A DNA stretch of 64,000 nt from Mycobacterium sp. IS-1590 (lineage in GTDB: Bacteria; Actinomycetota; Actinomycetes; Mycobacteriales; Mycobacteriaceae). The notes under the pieces were generated by a model. The model saw only the letters and a list, made by a program, of their open reading frames with translations, made no database searches and was not told the DNA's origin. The DNA lies in assembly GCF_001500025.1 (NCBI RefSeq), contig NZ_LQIW01000018.1, forward strand, positions 1 to 64,000, read 5' to 3'. Both the position numbers and the translations under genes were made by a program. Positions 1-9,176 of this stretch are shown here, piece after piece (positions within the stretch are counted from its first letter, which is position 1; each line of letters begins with the position of its first letter).

Positions 1-73
1 ACCACCGCGGCCACACAGCACTCGGCGGTCAGCCACCAGCCAGTCGTGTACCTAACCTCTCAGGTCAGTACAG

Positions 74-1276
74 CTAGCGCGGCAAGCCGAGACCGGTGGT
101 AGAGATCAGGTCCCGCTGAATCTCGCTGGTGCCGCCGCCGATGGTGTGCAGCAGCGACAGCAGCAGGCCTTCCGAGAAGTGACCGTCCAGCACGGCCTCG
201 GGGTCGTCGGGCATCAGCGCGCCCGCGGGGCCCAGGATCCGCGCGCCCAGTGCGCGAAGCTCGGCAGTCAGTTCCGAGTGGTACAGCTTGGACAGCGACG
301 GCAGCGCCGGATCCAACGATCCCGCCGCCTGTAGGTGTGCGACCCGGTAGGACAGGATCCGTCCCACCTCCACCCGCTCGACCGCCCGTGCCAGTGCCAG
401 CCGGTTGGTCGGATCCGCCAGCGGGTCATGGGGTTTCCCGCGCTGCGCATGGCACCAGTCGACGAGCTCGTCGAGATAGCGCTGCGCCTGTGCGGCACGG
501 GTCACGTTCGATCGTTCGGCGTTCAGAAGAACCTTGGCGACCTTCCACCCGTCACCCTCCGCGCCGACCAGGTTCGCCGCAGGCACCCGCACATCGTCGA
601 AGAACTCCTCGGCGAATGTCGGGTAACCCGTCATCGATCTGATGGGCCGGCGGGTGATTCCCGGGCTGGAGAGGTCGACGAGGAAGAACGAGATCCCCGC
701 CTGCCGTTTCTCGCCCACGGGCGAGGTCCTGGCGAGCACGAAGATCCAGTCGGCCAGCACGCCGTTGCTCGTCCACGTCTTCTGCCCGTTGAGCACGTAG
801 TGATCGCCGCCGCGATGCGCGGTCATCCGCAACGCTGCCAGATCGGATCCGGCTTCGGGTTCGGAGTACCCCTGCGCCCACATCCGCTCCGAGCGCGCGA
901 TCAGCGGCAGGTGCTCGCGCTGTTGTTCGGGGGTGCCGAAGCGAAAAAGCACCGGCGCCAGCATGTTCACCCCGTTCGTGTTGACCAGCGGCGCCCCCGC
1001 GTAGGCGAGTTCCTCCCTGATGACCACCTGATCGACGACGCCGAGGCCGCCGCCTTCGTACGCCGCGGGCCAGTGTGGAACGAACCAGCCCTGGGCGTGC
1101 AGCGCGCGACAGAACGCCACCGCCCGTTCGTGGCCTTCGCGGGGCAGGTAGTCGGGGTTGGCGGCGGTGCGGCGGAACTCGTCGGGCAGGTTGTCGGCCA
1201 GCCAGCTGCGGACCGACTCGCGCAAGCGCTCGACGCGTTCCCCGCCGCCGAACCGGACGATCGGCCTCAGCGGCAT
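74..1276 (-). CDS. Acyl-CoA dehydrogenase (FadE-type)
   Basis: A 400-residue FAD-dependent acyl-CoA dehydrogenase, expected to introduce an alpha,beta double bond into an acyl-CoA. The family signature GYSEPEAGSDLA lies near residues 136-147, followed by an NGQKTWTS strand near 163-170, and the C-terminus carries GGGTSEIQRD, typical of the flavin and substrate-closing region. The length is normal for the family. Translation starts at an ATG two bases beyond the stop of the upstream crotonase gene, so the two form an operon. Unlike the other dehydrogenases here it has no adjacent short partner and may be homomeric. The substrate is unknown; the neighbouring P450s and crotonases suggest a complex ring or branched acyl-CoA. 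The 73 bases downstream hold no recognisable gene. Confidence 0.93.
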   Translation of the reverse strand: MPLRPIVRFGGGERVERLRESVRSWLADNLPDEFRRTAANPDYLPREGHERAVAFCRALHAQGWFVPHWPAAYEGGGLGVVDQVVIREELAYAGAPLVNTNGVNMLAPVLFRFGTPEQQREHLPLIARSERMWAQGYSEPEAGSDLAALRMTAHRGGDHYVLNGQKTWTSNGVLADWIFVLARTSPVGEKRQAGISFFLVDLSSPGITRRPIRSMTGYPTFAEEFFDDVRVPAANLVGAEGDGWKVAKVLLNAERSNVTRAAQAQRYLDELVDWCHAQRGKPHDPLADPTNRLALARAVERVEVGRILSYRVAHLQAAGSLDPALPSLSKLYHSELTAELRALGARILGPAGALMPDDPEAVLDGHFSEGLLLSLLHTIGGGTSEIQRDLISTTGLGLPR

Positions 1277-1278
1277 GC

Positions 1279-2091
1279 TCAGACCCGGTCGGCGGGTTTG
1301 GCTGCCCTCTTCATCAGCTCCCGCATGTAATCCTGGAACTCCTTCGACCCGGTGACGACTGCCTGCAGGTCGTTGGTGGCCTGCTGGTGGGTGCGAAAGC
1401 CCATGGTCTCCCAGGCCCGCATGATGCCCGCCTTCGTGGCCTGCAGCGTGATCAACGGCGCCTTGGCGATCCTGGTGGCCAGCTCCTCTACCGTGCTCTC
1501 CAATTCATCGGCCGGTACGACGCGGTTGACCAACCCGAACTGCAGGGCCTGCTCGGCCGAGATCTTCTGCGCGGTATAGAGGTACTCCGCGGCCCGCTTG
1601 TAATTCATGAACACCCAGGGCTCGAACATCGTCTCGGCCCCCGGCAGTCCGAACCCGGGCACAAGCGGCATCTGGAACCAGGCGTCGTCGGAACAGACCG
1701 TGATCTCGGGCAGCAACGCCCAGGTGGTGCCGCCGCCGATCGCGTATCCGTGCACCTGAGCGATGACCGGTTTCGGAAACTCCCACAGCTTCAACACCGG
1801 CCACAGGAACAGTTGTGCAGCCGAACGCCACACCTTGCCCGAGGCGTCCAATTCCGCCTTGAACTCCGGGTAGCTGCCGTCGGGTACGTGACCCGAGCAG
1901 AAACCCTTTCCGTTGGCCTTGATGATGACGACCTTGATGTCATAGTCGTACTGCGCGTCGTCGAGCGCCTCGTTGACGCTGTGCACCATCTGGGAGGTCT
2001 GGGCGTTGGCACGTTCAGGATTGTTGAGAATGATCCGGGCGATCGGACCGTCCTTCTCATAGATGACATGGTCCAGGGTCCGCGTTTCCAA
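1279..2091 (-). CDS. Enoyl-CoA hydratase/isomerase (crotonase) family protein
   Basis: A 270-residue crotonase-fold protein. The oxyanion-hole segment HGYAIGGGTT is present. Aligned by eye with classical enoyl-CoA hydratase, the loop that normally reads QPE (Glu144 in rat mitochondrial enzyme) reads MPL here, while the second acid (Glu164 equivalent) is kept in RAAEYLY. It may therefore be an isomerase, hydrolase or other crotonase rather than a standard hydratase. The start is TTG, supported by an AGGAGGG-like ribosome site about ten bases upstream. The gene is the first of a minus-strand pair with the acyl-CoA dehydrogenase and is divergent from the P450 at 2183. Confidence 0.88.
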   Translation of the reverse strand: METRTLDHVIYEKDGPIARIILNNPERANAQTSQMVHSVNEALDDAQYDYDIKVVIIKANGKGFCSGHVPDGSYPEFKAELDASGKVWRSAAQLFLWPVLKLWEFPKPVIAQVHGYAIGGGTTWALLPEITVCSDDAWFQMPLVPGFGLPGAETMFEPWVFMNYKRAAEYLYTAQKISAEQALQFGLVNRVVPADELESTVEELATRIAKAPLITLQATKAGIMRAWETMGFRTHQQATNDLQAVVTGSKEFQDYMRELMKRAAKPADRV

Positions 2092-2138
2092 CCTGCCCGT
2101 CCCTCCTCGACTTCACTGTTGTACAGAATTACGCGGAG

Positions 2139-2154
2139 TGTACCATTGTTTAAC
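2139..2154 (+). promoter_or_regulatory. Tandem 8-mer operator-like site A
   Basis: TGTACCAT-TGTTTAAC, a variant of the repeat found at most promoters of this cluster (consensus TGTTCWAT-TGTTCAAT). It lies in the divergent region between the crotonase and P450 genes. A second TGTACA is present at 2120-2125. A CATTGT hexamer within the site could serve as a weak -10 element. Confidence 0.5.
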
Positions 2155-2182
2155 TCCTGACCACCCAGGAAAGGACCAGCCG

Positions 2183-3379
2183 ATGGTGACAGCGGAGTTG
2201 CGCTGGGATCCGTTCGACCGTGCCCTGCACAAGAATCCCTACGAGGTGTGGCGACGACTGCGCGATGAGGCGCCTGTCTACTACAACGAGCAGTATGACT
2301 TTTACGCGTTGAGCCGGTTCGACGACGTGCTGTCGGCCTCCCTCGACACCGAGACGTTCTCTTCCGAGCACGGCATCACGTTGGATGCGATCACGCCCGA
2401 ACCGTGGCCACCGCCGAAGGCGATGATCATGATGGATCCGCCCGACCACACGGCCATGCGAAAAATGGTCAACCGCACATTCTTTCGGAGCAAGATCGCC
2501 GAGCTCGAGGACCGGGTGCGCACGTTGTGCCGCGGATATCTGGAGCCCCATGTCGGCAGCGGGGGATTCGACTACGTCCGTGACTTCTCCATGAAGCTAC
2601 CGGTCATGGTGATCAGTTCGTTGCTGGGCTTCCCGGAAGAAGACCATGACGATCTGCGTGAGTGGACGGATCTGCAGCTTCACCGAGAGGAGGGCACTGC
2701 GGAGCTCAGCGAGTTGGGCCAACAGGCCAACGAGAAGCTCTTCGGGTATTACAAAGAACAAATCCAGCAGCGCCGGGTGAACAGCACCAGCGATATCGTC
2801 GGCAACCTGATGGACTCCGACCTGGTGCAGCCCGGCCGAGAAACTCGTCGTCTCGACGACGGCGAAGTACTGTTCTTCATCGCGCTCATCAACGTGGCGG
2901 GCAACGAGACCGTCGCGCGACTGCTCGGCTGGACGGCGTTGACGCTCGCGCGCTTTCCTGGCGAACGCGCGAAACTCGTCGAGAACCCCGGCCTCATCGG
3001 CGGCGCGGTCGAGGAACTACTGCGATATGAGGCACCGTCGCCCGTGCAGGGCCGCTTCACGCTGCACGACACCACCTTTCACGACACCGTGATACCGGCC
3101 GACTCCAAGGTCGCGCTGTTGACGGGCTCAGCCGGGCGTGACGAACGCCAGTACCCGAACCCCGACGTCTTCGATGTCAACCGCACCGGCATCCGGCATG
3201 TCAGCTTCGGCCACGGCGCGCACTTCTGCCTGGGCGCCGCGCTCGCCCGACTGGAGGCCAGGGTGGCCATCGAGGAAACCCTGGCCCGCTTCCCGACGTG
3301 GGAGGTGGACGAGGATGCCGTCGAATACGTCCACACCAATTCGGTGCGCGGTCCGGCGAGCGTGCCGATCCTGCTGTGA
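2183..3379 (+). CDS. Cytochrome P450
   Basis: A soluble bacterial class I P450 of 398 residues; it would hydroxylate an unknown substrate using electrons from a ferredoxin. Seen in the sequence are the I-helix AGNETV, the K-helix EELLRY (ExxR) and the heme loop FGHGAHFCLG with the axial Cys at residue 349. The ATG at 2183 was chosen because it follows AGGAAAGGA at a good distance and gives a normal N-terminus; upstream in-frame codons run through the promoter. Its stop overlaps the GTG start of the next crotonase (GTGA), so the two are translationally coupled. No intact ferredoxin gene is present in the window. Confidence 0.95.
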   Translation: MVTAELRWDPFDRALHKNPYEVWRRLRDEAPVYYNEQYDFYALSRFDDVLSASLDTETFSSEHGITLDAITPEPWPPPKAMIMMDPPDHTAMRKMVNRTFFRSKIAELEDRVRTLCRGYLEPHVGSGGFDYVRDFSMKLPVMVISSLLGFPEEDHDDLREWTDLQLHREEGTAELSELGQQANEKLFGYYKEQIQQRRVNSTSDIVGNLMDSDLVQPGRETRRLDDGEVLFFIALINVAGNETVARLLGWTALTLARFPGERAKLVENPGLIGGAVEELLRYEAPSPVQGRFTLHDTTFHDTVIPADSKVALLTGSAGRDERQYPNPDVFDVNRTGIRHVSFGHGAHFCLGAALARLEARVAIEETLARFPTWEVDEDAVEYVHTNSVRGPASVPILL

Positions 3380-4176
3380 GCGCCACCGGACTGACCGCGC
3401 GCACCGGGGACGGGGTGCGGTGGTTGGTACTGGACCGCGCGGACGTCGGCAACTCCGTGACCCGGGCGATGCAGCGGGACCTCATCGACAACTTGGAGCG
3501 CGCATCGAGCGATCCCGGCATCCGTGCCCTCGTGTTGACCGGCGCGGGCACCAGGCACTTCTGCACCGGCCCCAACCTGCGCGACCCCGAGATGCGGCCG
3601 AGTCAGGACCGGGTCGCCGGTGACGCCGCGCGCAGGCTTCGCACCGGATCACAGGCCGTGGTGTCGGCGATATTGGACTGTGAAAAGCCGGTCGTCTGCG
3701 CGCTGAACGGCGTCGCGGCCGGTGTCGGCGCGAGCATGGTCCTGGCCTGCGACCTGATCGTCGCCGCCGAAAGTGCGCGGCTGATCGAGCTGTTCGTGCG
3801 ACGCGGCCTGGCGCCCGACGGCGGTGCCGCCTACCTACTCGCGCGGAAGGTGCCGTTCAACATCGCCAAGGAACTGCTGATGTTCGGCGAGGAGATCACC
3901 GCCCAGGAGGCGCTTCGCATCGGGTTGGTGAACAAGGTCGTTGCCGACGATCAGCTCACCGCGGAAGTGACGGCGTGGGCCCAGCGCCTCGCGCGCGGAG
4001 CGACACGCGGGATCGCCGCCGCCAAGGCGATGCTCAACCAAGCCCTCGACGTGGACCGCGCCGCGGCATTCGATACCGAGGCACTTCTCGTCGAGCAGGT
4101 GGCAGCCACCGATGACGTCGCCGAGGGGATGGCGGCCTTCATGGAGAAACGCGACCCGACGTTCCGCGGACGGTAG
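3376..4176 (+). CDS. Enoyl-CoA hydratase/isomerase (crotonase) family protein
   Basis: A 266-residue crotonase-fold protein, coupled to the upstream P450 by a GTGA overlap that fixes the GTG start. The oxyanion-hole region NGVAAGVGASM is clear. At the position of the classical first catalytic Glu the sequence reads IELFV (Phe in place of Glu), whereas the second Glu is kept in IAKELLM. A standard hydratase mechanism is therefore doubtful; an isomerase, hydrolase or lyase role is possible. It lies between two P450 genes on the same strand, with 47 bases to the next start. Confidence 0.88.
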   Translation: MSATGLTARTGDGVRWLVLDRADVGNSVTRAMQRDLIDNLERASSDPGIRALVLTGAGTRHFCTGPNLRDPEMRPSQDRVAGDAARRLRTGSQAVVSAILDCEKPVVCALNGVAAGVGASMVLACDLIVAAESARLIELFVRRGLAPDGGAAYLLARKVPFNIAKELLMFGEEITAQEALRIGLVNKVVADDQLTAEVTAWAQRLARGATRGIAAAKAMLNQALDVDRAAAFDTEALLVEQVAATDDVAEGMAAFMEKRDPTFRGR

Positions 4177-4223
4177 CGGCGCCCACGCCGCCGGCCGATG
4201 TAGCGACGACCAAGGAGACGAAG

Positions 4224-5510
4224 ATGGCGCGCAGCACTCCCGGGGTGATCGGGCCCTTCGCCAACGCAGTCCGGATGAATGTCGTTGCCGCCGTGCAGAA
4301 CCGCGCGCGTGGTTATCGGGGGTGGACGGGCGCGGTCAACACCGATTTCGATCCGATGGATCCTGCGACGGCGTCTGCGCCGTTTGAGGCCTACCGGACT
4401 CTCCATCGCAGCGGTCGGGTGCACTACAACCCCCGGCGGTCCAATTTCATTTTGAGCCGACTCTCCGATGTCAGGACCGCTCTGCGCGATACCGAGTACG
4501 TGACGAGCGCCGAAGGCGTCACCCGGCTCAAATTCTCGGCGCCGCTCGCTGTACTGACCGACGGCGACGAGCATGCCCGACTTCGCAAGCAGGTCCAGCC
4601 GGGCTTCAGTAAGGGCGCGATGGATAGCTGGAAGGGGATGACGGAGAAGCTGGCGACCGAACTCGTCACCGAGGTCATCGACGACCCCGGCTGTGATGTG
4701 GTGCAGCGATTGGCAATTCCGATGCCCATCCGGATGATCGCGCAGATCCTCGGCATACCGGAATGCGACGCCGACGACTTTCGGCGCTGGTCGGAAGCCG
4801 GTGTCGGCATCATGGACTTCTCGCCCACGCCGCGCGGTGTCGTCGGCGCGGTGAAGTCGATGGCGGCGATGGCCACCTTGCGTCGCTACTTCATGAACCA
4901 GTTCGCCCACGGTGGTTTGAAAGGCTCCGGCACCGTGCTGGGCCGCCTGCTCGAACACAACAGCGACGGCAGCCTCACTGATGAGCAGCTGTTCCTCATC
5001 GCGATCCACCTGCTGATCGCGGGCAACGAAACAACAACAAACCTGCTGGGCGGCATGTTCGACACCTTGGCGCACAACCCCGACCAGTACGACATGATCC
5101 GAGCCGACCCCGACCTCATCCCCATGGCGGTCGAGGAGCAGTTGCGCGTGACGACACCGATCCAGAACCTCTACCGGTACACCTGTGCCGACTACGAGAT
5201 CGCCGGCGTCACGATACCCCGCGGATCCCGAATCCTTCTGTTGTTCGGCGCGGCCAACCGCGACCCCATCGCGTTTGAGGACCCCGATCAGTACCGTGCG
5301 GACCGAAATCCCCGGACGCACATCGCCTTCGGCTACGGTGCGCATATGTGCTTGGGTGCTCCGCTGGCGAGGATGGAGGCTCAAGCGATTCTACGTGAAC
5401 TCGTTTCCCGGGTGTCGCGGATCGACGCGGTTGGCGACACGACGTGGTCGCGGCACAGCTCGTTGCGTGGGCCCACGCGACTTGCGGTCCGGCTCACGCC
5501 GGTGCGGTGA
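4224..5510 (+). CDS. Cytochrome P450
   Basis: A 428-residue soluble P450. The I-helix AGNETTTN, the K-helix EEQLRV and the heme loop FGYGAHMCLGAP (axial Cys about residue 376) are present. The N-terminus has about 35 extra residues before the usual FDPMDPATAS region, including a basic stretch with no hydrophobic helix, so it is not a membrane-anchored form. The ATG follows an AAGGAGACGAAG ribosome site. It is the last of three same-strand genes P450-crotonase-P450 and probably acts on the same pathway. It is convergent with the phosphotransferase-like gene downstream. Confidence 0.94.
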   Translation: MARSTPGVIGPFANAVRMNVVAAVQNRARGYRGWTGAVNTDFDPMDPATASAPFEAYRTLHRSGRVHYNPRRSNFILSRLSDVRTALRDTEYVTSAEGVTRLKFSAPLAVLTDGDEHARLRKQVQPGFSKGAMDSWKGMTEKLATELVTEVIDDPGCDVVQRLAIPMPIRMIAQILGIPECDADDFRRWSEAGVGIMDFSPTPRGVVGAVKSMAAMATLRRYFMNQFAHGGLKGSGTVLGRLLEHNSDGSLTDEQLFLIAIHLLIAGNETTTNLLGGMFDTLAHNPDQYDMIRADPDLIPMAVEEQLRVTTPIQNLYRYTCADYEIAGVTIPRGSRILLLFGAANRDPIAFEDPDQYRADRNPRTHIAFGYGAHMCLGAPLARMEAQAILRELVSRVSRIDAVGDTTWSRHSSLRGPTRLAVRLTPVR

Positions 5511-5512
5511 GC

Positions 5513-5602
5513 TCAGCGCATTCTGGCACGTAATGCGTTGAGCGTCAGATAGATCGGGTATGCGATTGACAGTGCGACATTCGCCGTGCGGGTTCTGGTC
5601 AT
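5513..5602 (-). CDS. Possible 29-residue peptide
   Basis: A short open frame that begins 9 bases after the stop of the phosphotransferase-like gene and ends 2 bases from the stop of the convergent P450. It starts with ATG and encodes a peptide rich in Arg at both ends (MTRTRTANVAL at the start, RARMR at the end) around a modestly hydrophobic centre. No clear ribosome site is seen, so it could be expressed only by coupling. It may equally be chance. Confidence 0.22.
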   Translation of the reverse strand: MTRTRTANVALSIAYPIYLTLNALRARMR

Positions 5603-5611
5603 GCTGACCGA

Positions 5612-6964
5612 TTAGCCGAGCAGCTCGGTCAGTGGTGTCACGTGCCCGATCCGACCGCCGGTCAGGAGCGGTTCCATGAGCAGGAGTTGGCGCATCACCC
5701 GACGGTGGAGCAGCGCAATCAATGCGGGGTCGTGATGCGGCGCCGCGGTGCGGACGAACTTCTCGAGGGCCTGGTCGCCCTCCGCGCGGTCGGCGGGTCG
5801 AATCCCGAGCAGATCCTGGATGTCATCGAGGTCGGCGGCGTCGATGGCGTGCGCGTACTCGCTCACGCGGTGACAAAATCGCGCAACCTTCGCCACGGCG
5901 GACCGTTGGTACTCGGCGATACCGGCTGGCACTGGAAGTGACTCCACCATGGATGCCAGGCCGGCGATCGCGCCGGGGTAGGCCGTGGGCATCGGGTCGG
6001 GTAACGACACGGCCGATAGCTGGACGTCGGCCTGGCGGGCGATCGATTCGATCGCGTGCAGCGATAGGAGATGGAACCACTCGATGTACTGGACGATGTC
6101 AGTCAGCGGTAAGTCCAGGTGCAGAACGATCGCGACACCGAGCGGCGTGCAGAGCGCGAACTTGGCGGTGTGGAACTCGATCGCGGCCGGGTCCAACGGT
6201 GTTCCGGAGGCCGCCTCGTAACGCCGCAACACCCTACCGAGGTCACCCATCGGCTCCGTCACGTTGCGCAATCGCAGGCCCGCGAGATCGTGGGAGACGT
6301 CGCCGATGTGGGCGAGTTCGACGTCGATCAGGCCGGTGATGCGACCGTCGGCTGCCATGTACTGCCCGGTGTCACCGAGAACGAACGACGGGGTCGACCG
6401 GTGGGCCGGGGCGTTTCGCCGCAGCCATCCGATTGCGAACTCGAGTAACGGTTCCGGGCGCTGCTTGTTGTTCCGATAGCGGGTCACGAATGTCTCGAAG
6501 TTCTCGAGGGCGAGCGCACGTGCACCGTCGGGGATGCGCAGGTTCGCAGCCGCGAATGCCGCCGGGTCGATGGAGTGGGTACGCACGAGTGCGTCGACGT
6601 AGGAGTCCATGATCGCGTCGATGCCGTGAGCCTCGTCGGTGTGACACGGATTGGGCACTCCCGACAACAGGTCCATCACGATCGCCGATGCCAGAGAACC
6701 ACACTCGGTGATCTCCCCGTGTATGTGGGGGACGGGGATCCGATGCGCCTCCAGCACCCGGAAAATCTCTGCCTCCGCGGCGACGGTGGCAAAGCCGAAC
6801 CCCTCGCGATCTCCCCGGACGTAGAGGTCGACCTCCCGACCGCCGCGTTCTGCGGTGACGAACCACGCGGGCCGCCAACGGTGGTGGCGTTCGATGGTGC
6901 GCACCGGCCCGATATTCGCTGAAATCCAGTCCTCGACGACGGAGTCCACGCCGTGTTCAGTCAC
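5612..6964 (-). CDS. Phosphotransferase-fold (APH/choline kinase-like) protein
   Basis: A 450-residue protein with an aminoglycoside/choline-kinase-like fold. A nucleotide-lobe region is followed by a catalytic-loop equivalent, VLGDTGQYM (Asp at 198), and a metal-binding IDVELAHIGD segment (Asp at 214). The usual HGDxxxxN loop is altered: the His is Leu and the Asn is Met, so activity is uncertain. Family relatives near catabolic genes are thought to phosphorylate small hydroxylated metabolites. The GTG at 6964 is preferred because upstream in-frame sequence runs through the promoter; the GTG overlaps operator-like site B, suggesting a leaderless or very short leader. It is divergent from the SDR operon at 7046. 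Confidence 0.8.
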   Translation of the reverse strand: MTEHGVDSVVEDWISANIGPVRTIERHHRWRPAWFVTAERGGREVDLYVRGDREGFGFATVAAEAEIFRVLEAHRIPVPHIHGEITECGSLASAIVMDLLSGVPNPCHTDEAHGIDAIMDSYVDALVRTHSIDPAAFAAANLRIPDGARALALENFETFVTRYRNNKQRPEPLLEFAIGWLRRNAPAHRSTPSFVLGDTGQYMAADGRITGLIDVELAHIGDVSHDLAGLRLRNVTEPMGDLGRVLRRYEAASGTPLDPAAIEFHTAKFALCTPLGVAIVLHLDLPLTDIVQYIEWFHLLSLHAIESIARQADVQLSAVSLPDPMPTAYPGAIAGLASMVESLPVPAGIAEYQRSAVAKVARFCHRVSEYAHAIDAADLDDIQDLLGIRPADRAEGDQALEKFVRTAAPHHDPALIALLHRRVMRQLLLMEPLLTGGRIGHVTPLTELLG

Positions 6965-6978
6965 TAGACAATAGTACA
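6963..6978 (-). promoter_or_regulatory. Tandem 8-mer operator-like site B with -10 box
   Basis: On the minus strand this reads TGTACTAT-TGTCTAGT, a variant of the cluster-wide repeat. It contains a TATTGT hexamer matching the mycobacterial TANNNT -10 pattern and touches the GTG start of the phosphotransferase-like gene. Binding here would block transcription of that gene directly. Confidence 0.5.
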
Positions 6979-7045
6979 GATAGTGTGCTCTCGTAATATC
7001 TGAAAGACTCCGCCGCCGAACGGCAGTGACCACACTGGAGGCATC

Positions 7046-7867
7046 ATGAGCCTGTTCGACGCCTTCTCCTATCGAGACAAGCGTGTCGTCGTCGTCGGTG
7101 GCGCCACCGGGATGGGCAATGCCACCGCTCGACTCGCTCAGGACGCGGGTGCCGACGTCGTCGTCATGGACTACGCCGACTGCGACCTGCCCGGCGTCAC
7201 CGCGATCCGAGTGAATCTGGCGGACCGGAACAGTATCGACACTGCGGTGGCCGAATGCGGGGGCACCGTCAACGCCGTCTTTGCGTGCGCGGGCGTGGCG
7301 GACGGTCCCGGTATCGAGCGCATCAACTTCATCGGTCACCGTTACCTCATCGAGCGACTGCGCGCCGAAGACATGCTCCCCCGGGGCAGTGCGATCGGGT
7401 TCATCTCGTCGGCGGCCGGGCTCGCCTGGCGGTCGAACCTGCCGCAGCTCACCGAGTTCCTGGACATCGTGGACTTCGACACCGCCGCCGCGTGGGCGGT
7501 CGACAACGGTTGTGCGCACTACATGTTCACCAAACAGGCGGTATGCGCGTACGTGGCGCGCGAGGCCATGGATCTCATCTCCGACGGCATTCGCATCAAC
7601 GCCATCTGCCCCGGCCCTACCGACACGCCACTGGCGCGGGCCAATGCGGAACTCTGGCTCGACTTCGGTGCCGACTACCGCGCGAAGGTCGGTGTGGCTG
7701 CCGCTACTCCGATGGAACAGGCCTACCCGCTGCTGTTCCTGTGCAGTGATGCGGCGCGCGTCGTCAACGGCATCACAATGGTGACCGACTCGGGATATCT
7801 CAGCGCCGGCATCACCGAAGTGTTCCCCGCAGGCACGCCGATGGCGAAGATGCTGTTGGACGGGTAG
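7046..7867 (+). CDS. Short-chain dehydrogenase/reductase
   Basis: A 273-residue SDR, NAD(P)-dependent alcohol/ketone oxidoreductase. The cofactor loop is GGATGMGNATARL near residue 18, and the catalytic Tyr-Lys pair appears as YMFTK preceded by a SSAAG serine region. The extended middle section resembles 3-alpha-hydroxysteroid or coniferyl-alcohol dehydrogenase-like SDRs, a family inference only. The ATG follows GGAGGCATC. It is the first gene of a five-gene stretch 7046-10111 in which each stop touches or overlaps the next start, implying one mRNA. Confidence 0.92.
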   Translation: MSLFDAFSYRDKRVVVVGGATGMGNATARLAQDAGADVVVMDYADCDLPGVTAIRVNLADRNSIDTAVAECGGTVNAVFACAGVADGPGIERINFIGHRYLIERLRAEDMLPRGSAIGFISSAAGLAWRSNLPQLTEFLDIVDFDTAAAWAVDNGCAHYMFTKQAVCAYVAREAMDLISDGIRINAICPGPTDTPLARANAELWLDFGADYRAKVGVAAATPMEQAYPLLFLCSDAARVVNGITMVTDSGYLSAGITEVFPAGTPMAKMLLDG

Positions 7868-8649
7868 TGGCCATGAGTGCGGACCTCGCGAACAGCGTCG
7901 TGGTCGTCACCGGCGCGAGCGGTGGAATCGGCCGTGTGATCGCGCGGCGGTACGCGCGCAGCGGCGCCACGGTCGCGTTGGTCGCGCGGCGGCCGGACCA
8001 ACTGGCGGTGACCGCGGATGTGATCGCCGAAGACGCTGGCCATGCCTCGGTGCACATCGCCGACATCCGGGACGAGACTCAGTGCGGGGACGTCATTTCC
8101 GCGATCATGTCCCGCTGGGGACGCCTCGATGTCCTGGTCAACAACGCCGCGATACCGGGCACCGATCAGCCGGTCGCGGAGGCCACCGTCGACAACTGGA
8201 ACGCGGTGCTCGCAACGAATCTGGTCGCCCCGATGGTGTTGTCGCGAGAGGCGCTGCGGCAGGCGATGATTCCGGCCAGGAGTGGCAATATCCAGTTTTT
8301 GTCCTCGGCCGCTGCGCGGACGGTTCAACCCCATAAGGCCCACTACGCCGCGGCCAAGCTGGCATTGAGCGCACTGGGGCAGACGCTGGCACTGGAAGTG
8401 GGGACCGCCGGGATCCGGGTCAACACCCTGGTGGTCGGCACGGTAGAGGGTCAGTTGGTCGACAACTACCTGGCCCGGCGGGCGGCCGCCGATGGAGTGA
8501 GTCCGGACGAGGTGCGACGCAAACTGGTCGCGTCGACCAAAATGGGCCGACTGATCCGCCCGGACGAGGTCGCGGACGTCTCCATCTGGCTGGCTTCCGA
8601 CGCCGCGTCGGCGATCACCGGCCAGGACATCAACGTGACAGGAGGCTGA
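7867..8649 (+). CDS. Short-chain dehydrogenase/reductase
   Basis: A 260-residue classical SDR. It has TGASGGIGR for cofactor binding, NNAAIPG, a Ser region FLSSAAAR and the catalytic YAAAK. The GTG at 7867 overlaps the previous stop by one base; an ATG two codons later (7873) is an alternative start. The C-terminus ends DINVTGG, as in FabG-like proteins. It probably oxidises a hydroxyacyl-CoA or hydroxylated intermediate made by the P450s. Second gene of the 7046-10111 operon. Confidence 0.92.
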   Translation: MAMSADLANSVVVVTGASGGIGRVIARRYARSGATVALVARRPDQLAVTADVIAEDAGHASVHIADIRDETQCGDVISAIMSRWGRLDVLVNNAAIPGTDQPVAEATVDNWNAVLATNLVAPMVLSREALRQAMIPARSGNIQFLSSAAARTVQPHKAHYAAAKLALSALGQTLALEVGTAGIRVNTLVVGTVEGQLVDNYLARRAAADGVSPDEVRRKLVASTKMGRLIRPDEVADVSIWLASDAASAITGQDINVTGG

Positions 8650-9176
8650 TGCGGATGGCTCACCGCGACCAGGTCGCAATGTTGGTGGCACGCGACGAAA
8701 TTCGCCAGCTCGCGTACCGGTACGTGGCCGCGCTCGAGTCACGAGACGTCGACGCGATGGTCGACCTGTACTCGCCGGACGCCCGCTTCGGCGAATACGG
8801 CGATGGTCCCGACGGACTGCGGCGGCTGATGACACACAGCCTCGACGGATGCCTATTCGTGGTGATCTTGGTGTCCAACCATCTGATCGACTTCGATGAC
8901 GACGCGCAGGCCCACGGCCAGGTGTGGGCACACTGTTTCGCCCAGACCGAGGCCGACGGCTTCGTCGAGCAGCTCATCAAATACGAGGATCGCTACGAGC
9001 TGCGCGACGGCCGGTGGCTGTTCTCGCACCGTAGGCACCGCCTGTGGTACGGCATCGGGCACGCCCAGTCGCCGCTGCGCCAACCGGCAGCCAACTGGCC
9101 CGCCGGCCAAATCGGAGTCGGCGATATCCCGTTGTCCGACAGTGTGTTCCGCAGCTGGTGGGCGGGTCGATCGTGA
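8649..9176 (+). CDS. NTF2-like (SnoaL-type) protein
   Basis: A 175-residue protein of the NTF2-like alpha+beta barrel superfamily. The N-terminal helix IRQLAYRYVAALESRDVDAMVDLYSPDARF is typical in pattern: a tyrosine-rich helix, then an acidic turn and the first strand. Such proteins act as small isomerases, cyclases, dehydratases or ring-hydroxylase partners; which applies here cannot be told. The ATG overlaps the previous stop (TGATG). The C-terminal 40 residues extend past the usual fold. A second relative lies at 34133. Confidence 0.75.
   Translation: MRMAHRDQVAMLVARDEIRQLAYRYVAALESRDVDAMVDLYSPDARFGEYGDGPDGLRRLMTHSLDGCLFVVILVSNHLIDFDDDAQAHGQVWAHCFAQTEADGFVEQLIKYEDRYELRDGRWLFSHRRHRLWYGIGHAQSPLRQPAANWPAGQIGVGDIPLSDSVFRSWWAGRS

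Noticed and set aside
335..1330. Long plus-strand open frame opposite the first acyl-CoA dehydrogenase
   Set aside because: It is antisense to a well-supported gene, has no family motif and is rich in Arg, Gly and Pro as expected for a high-GC shadow frame.
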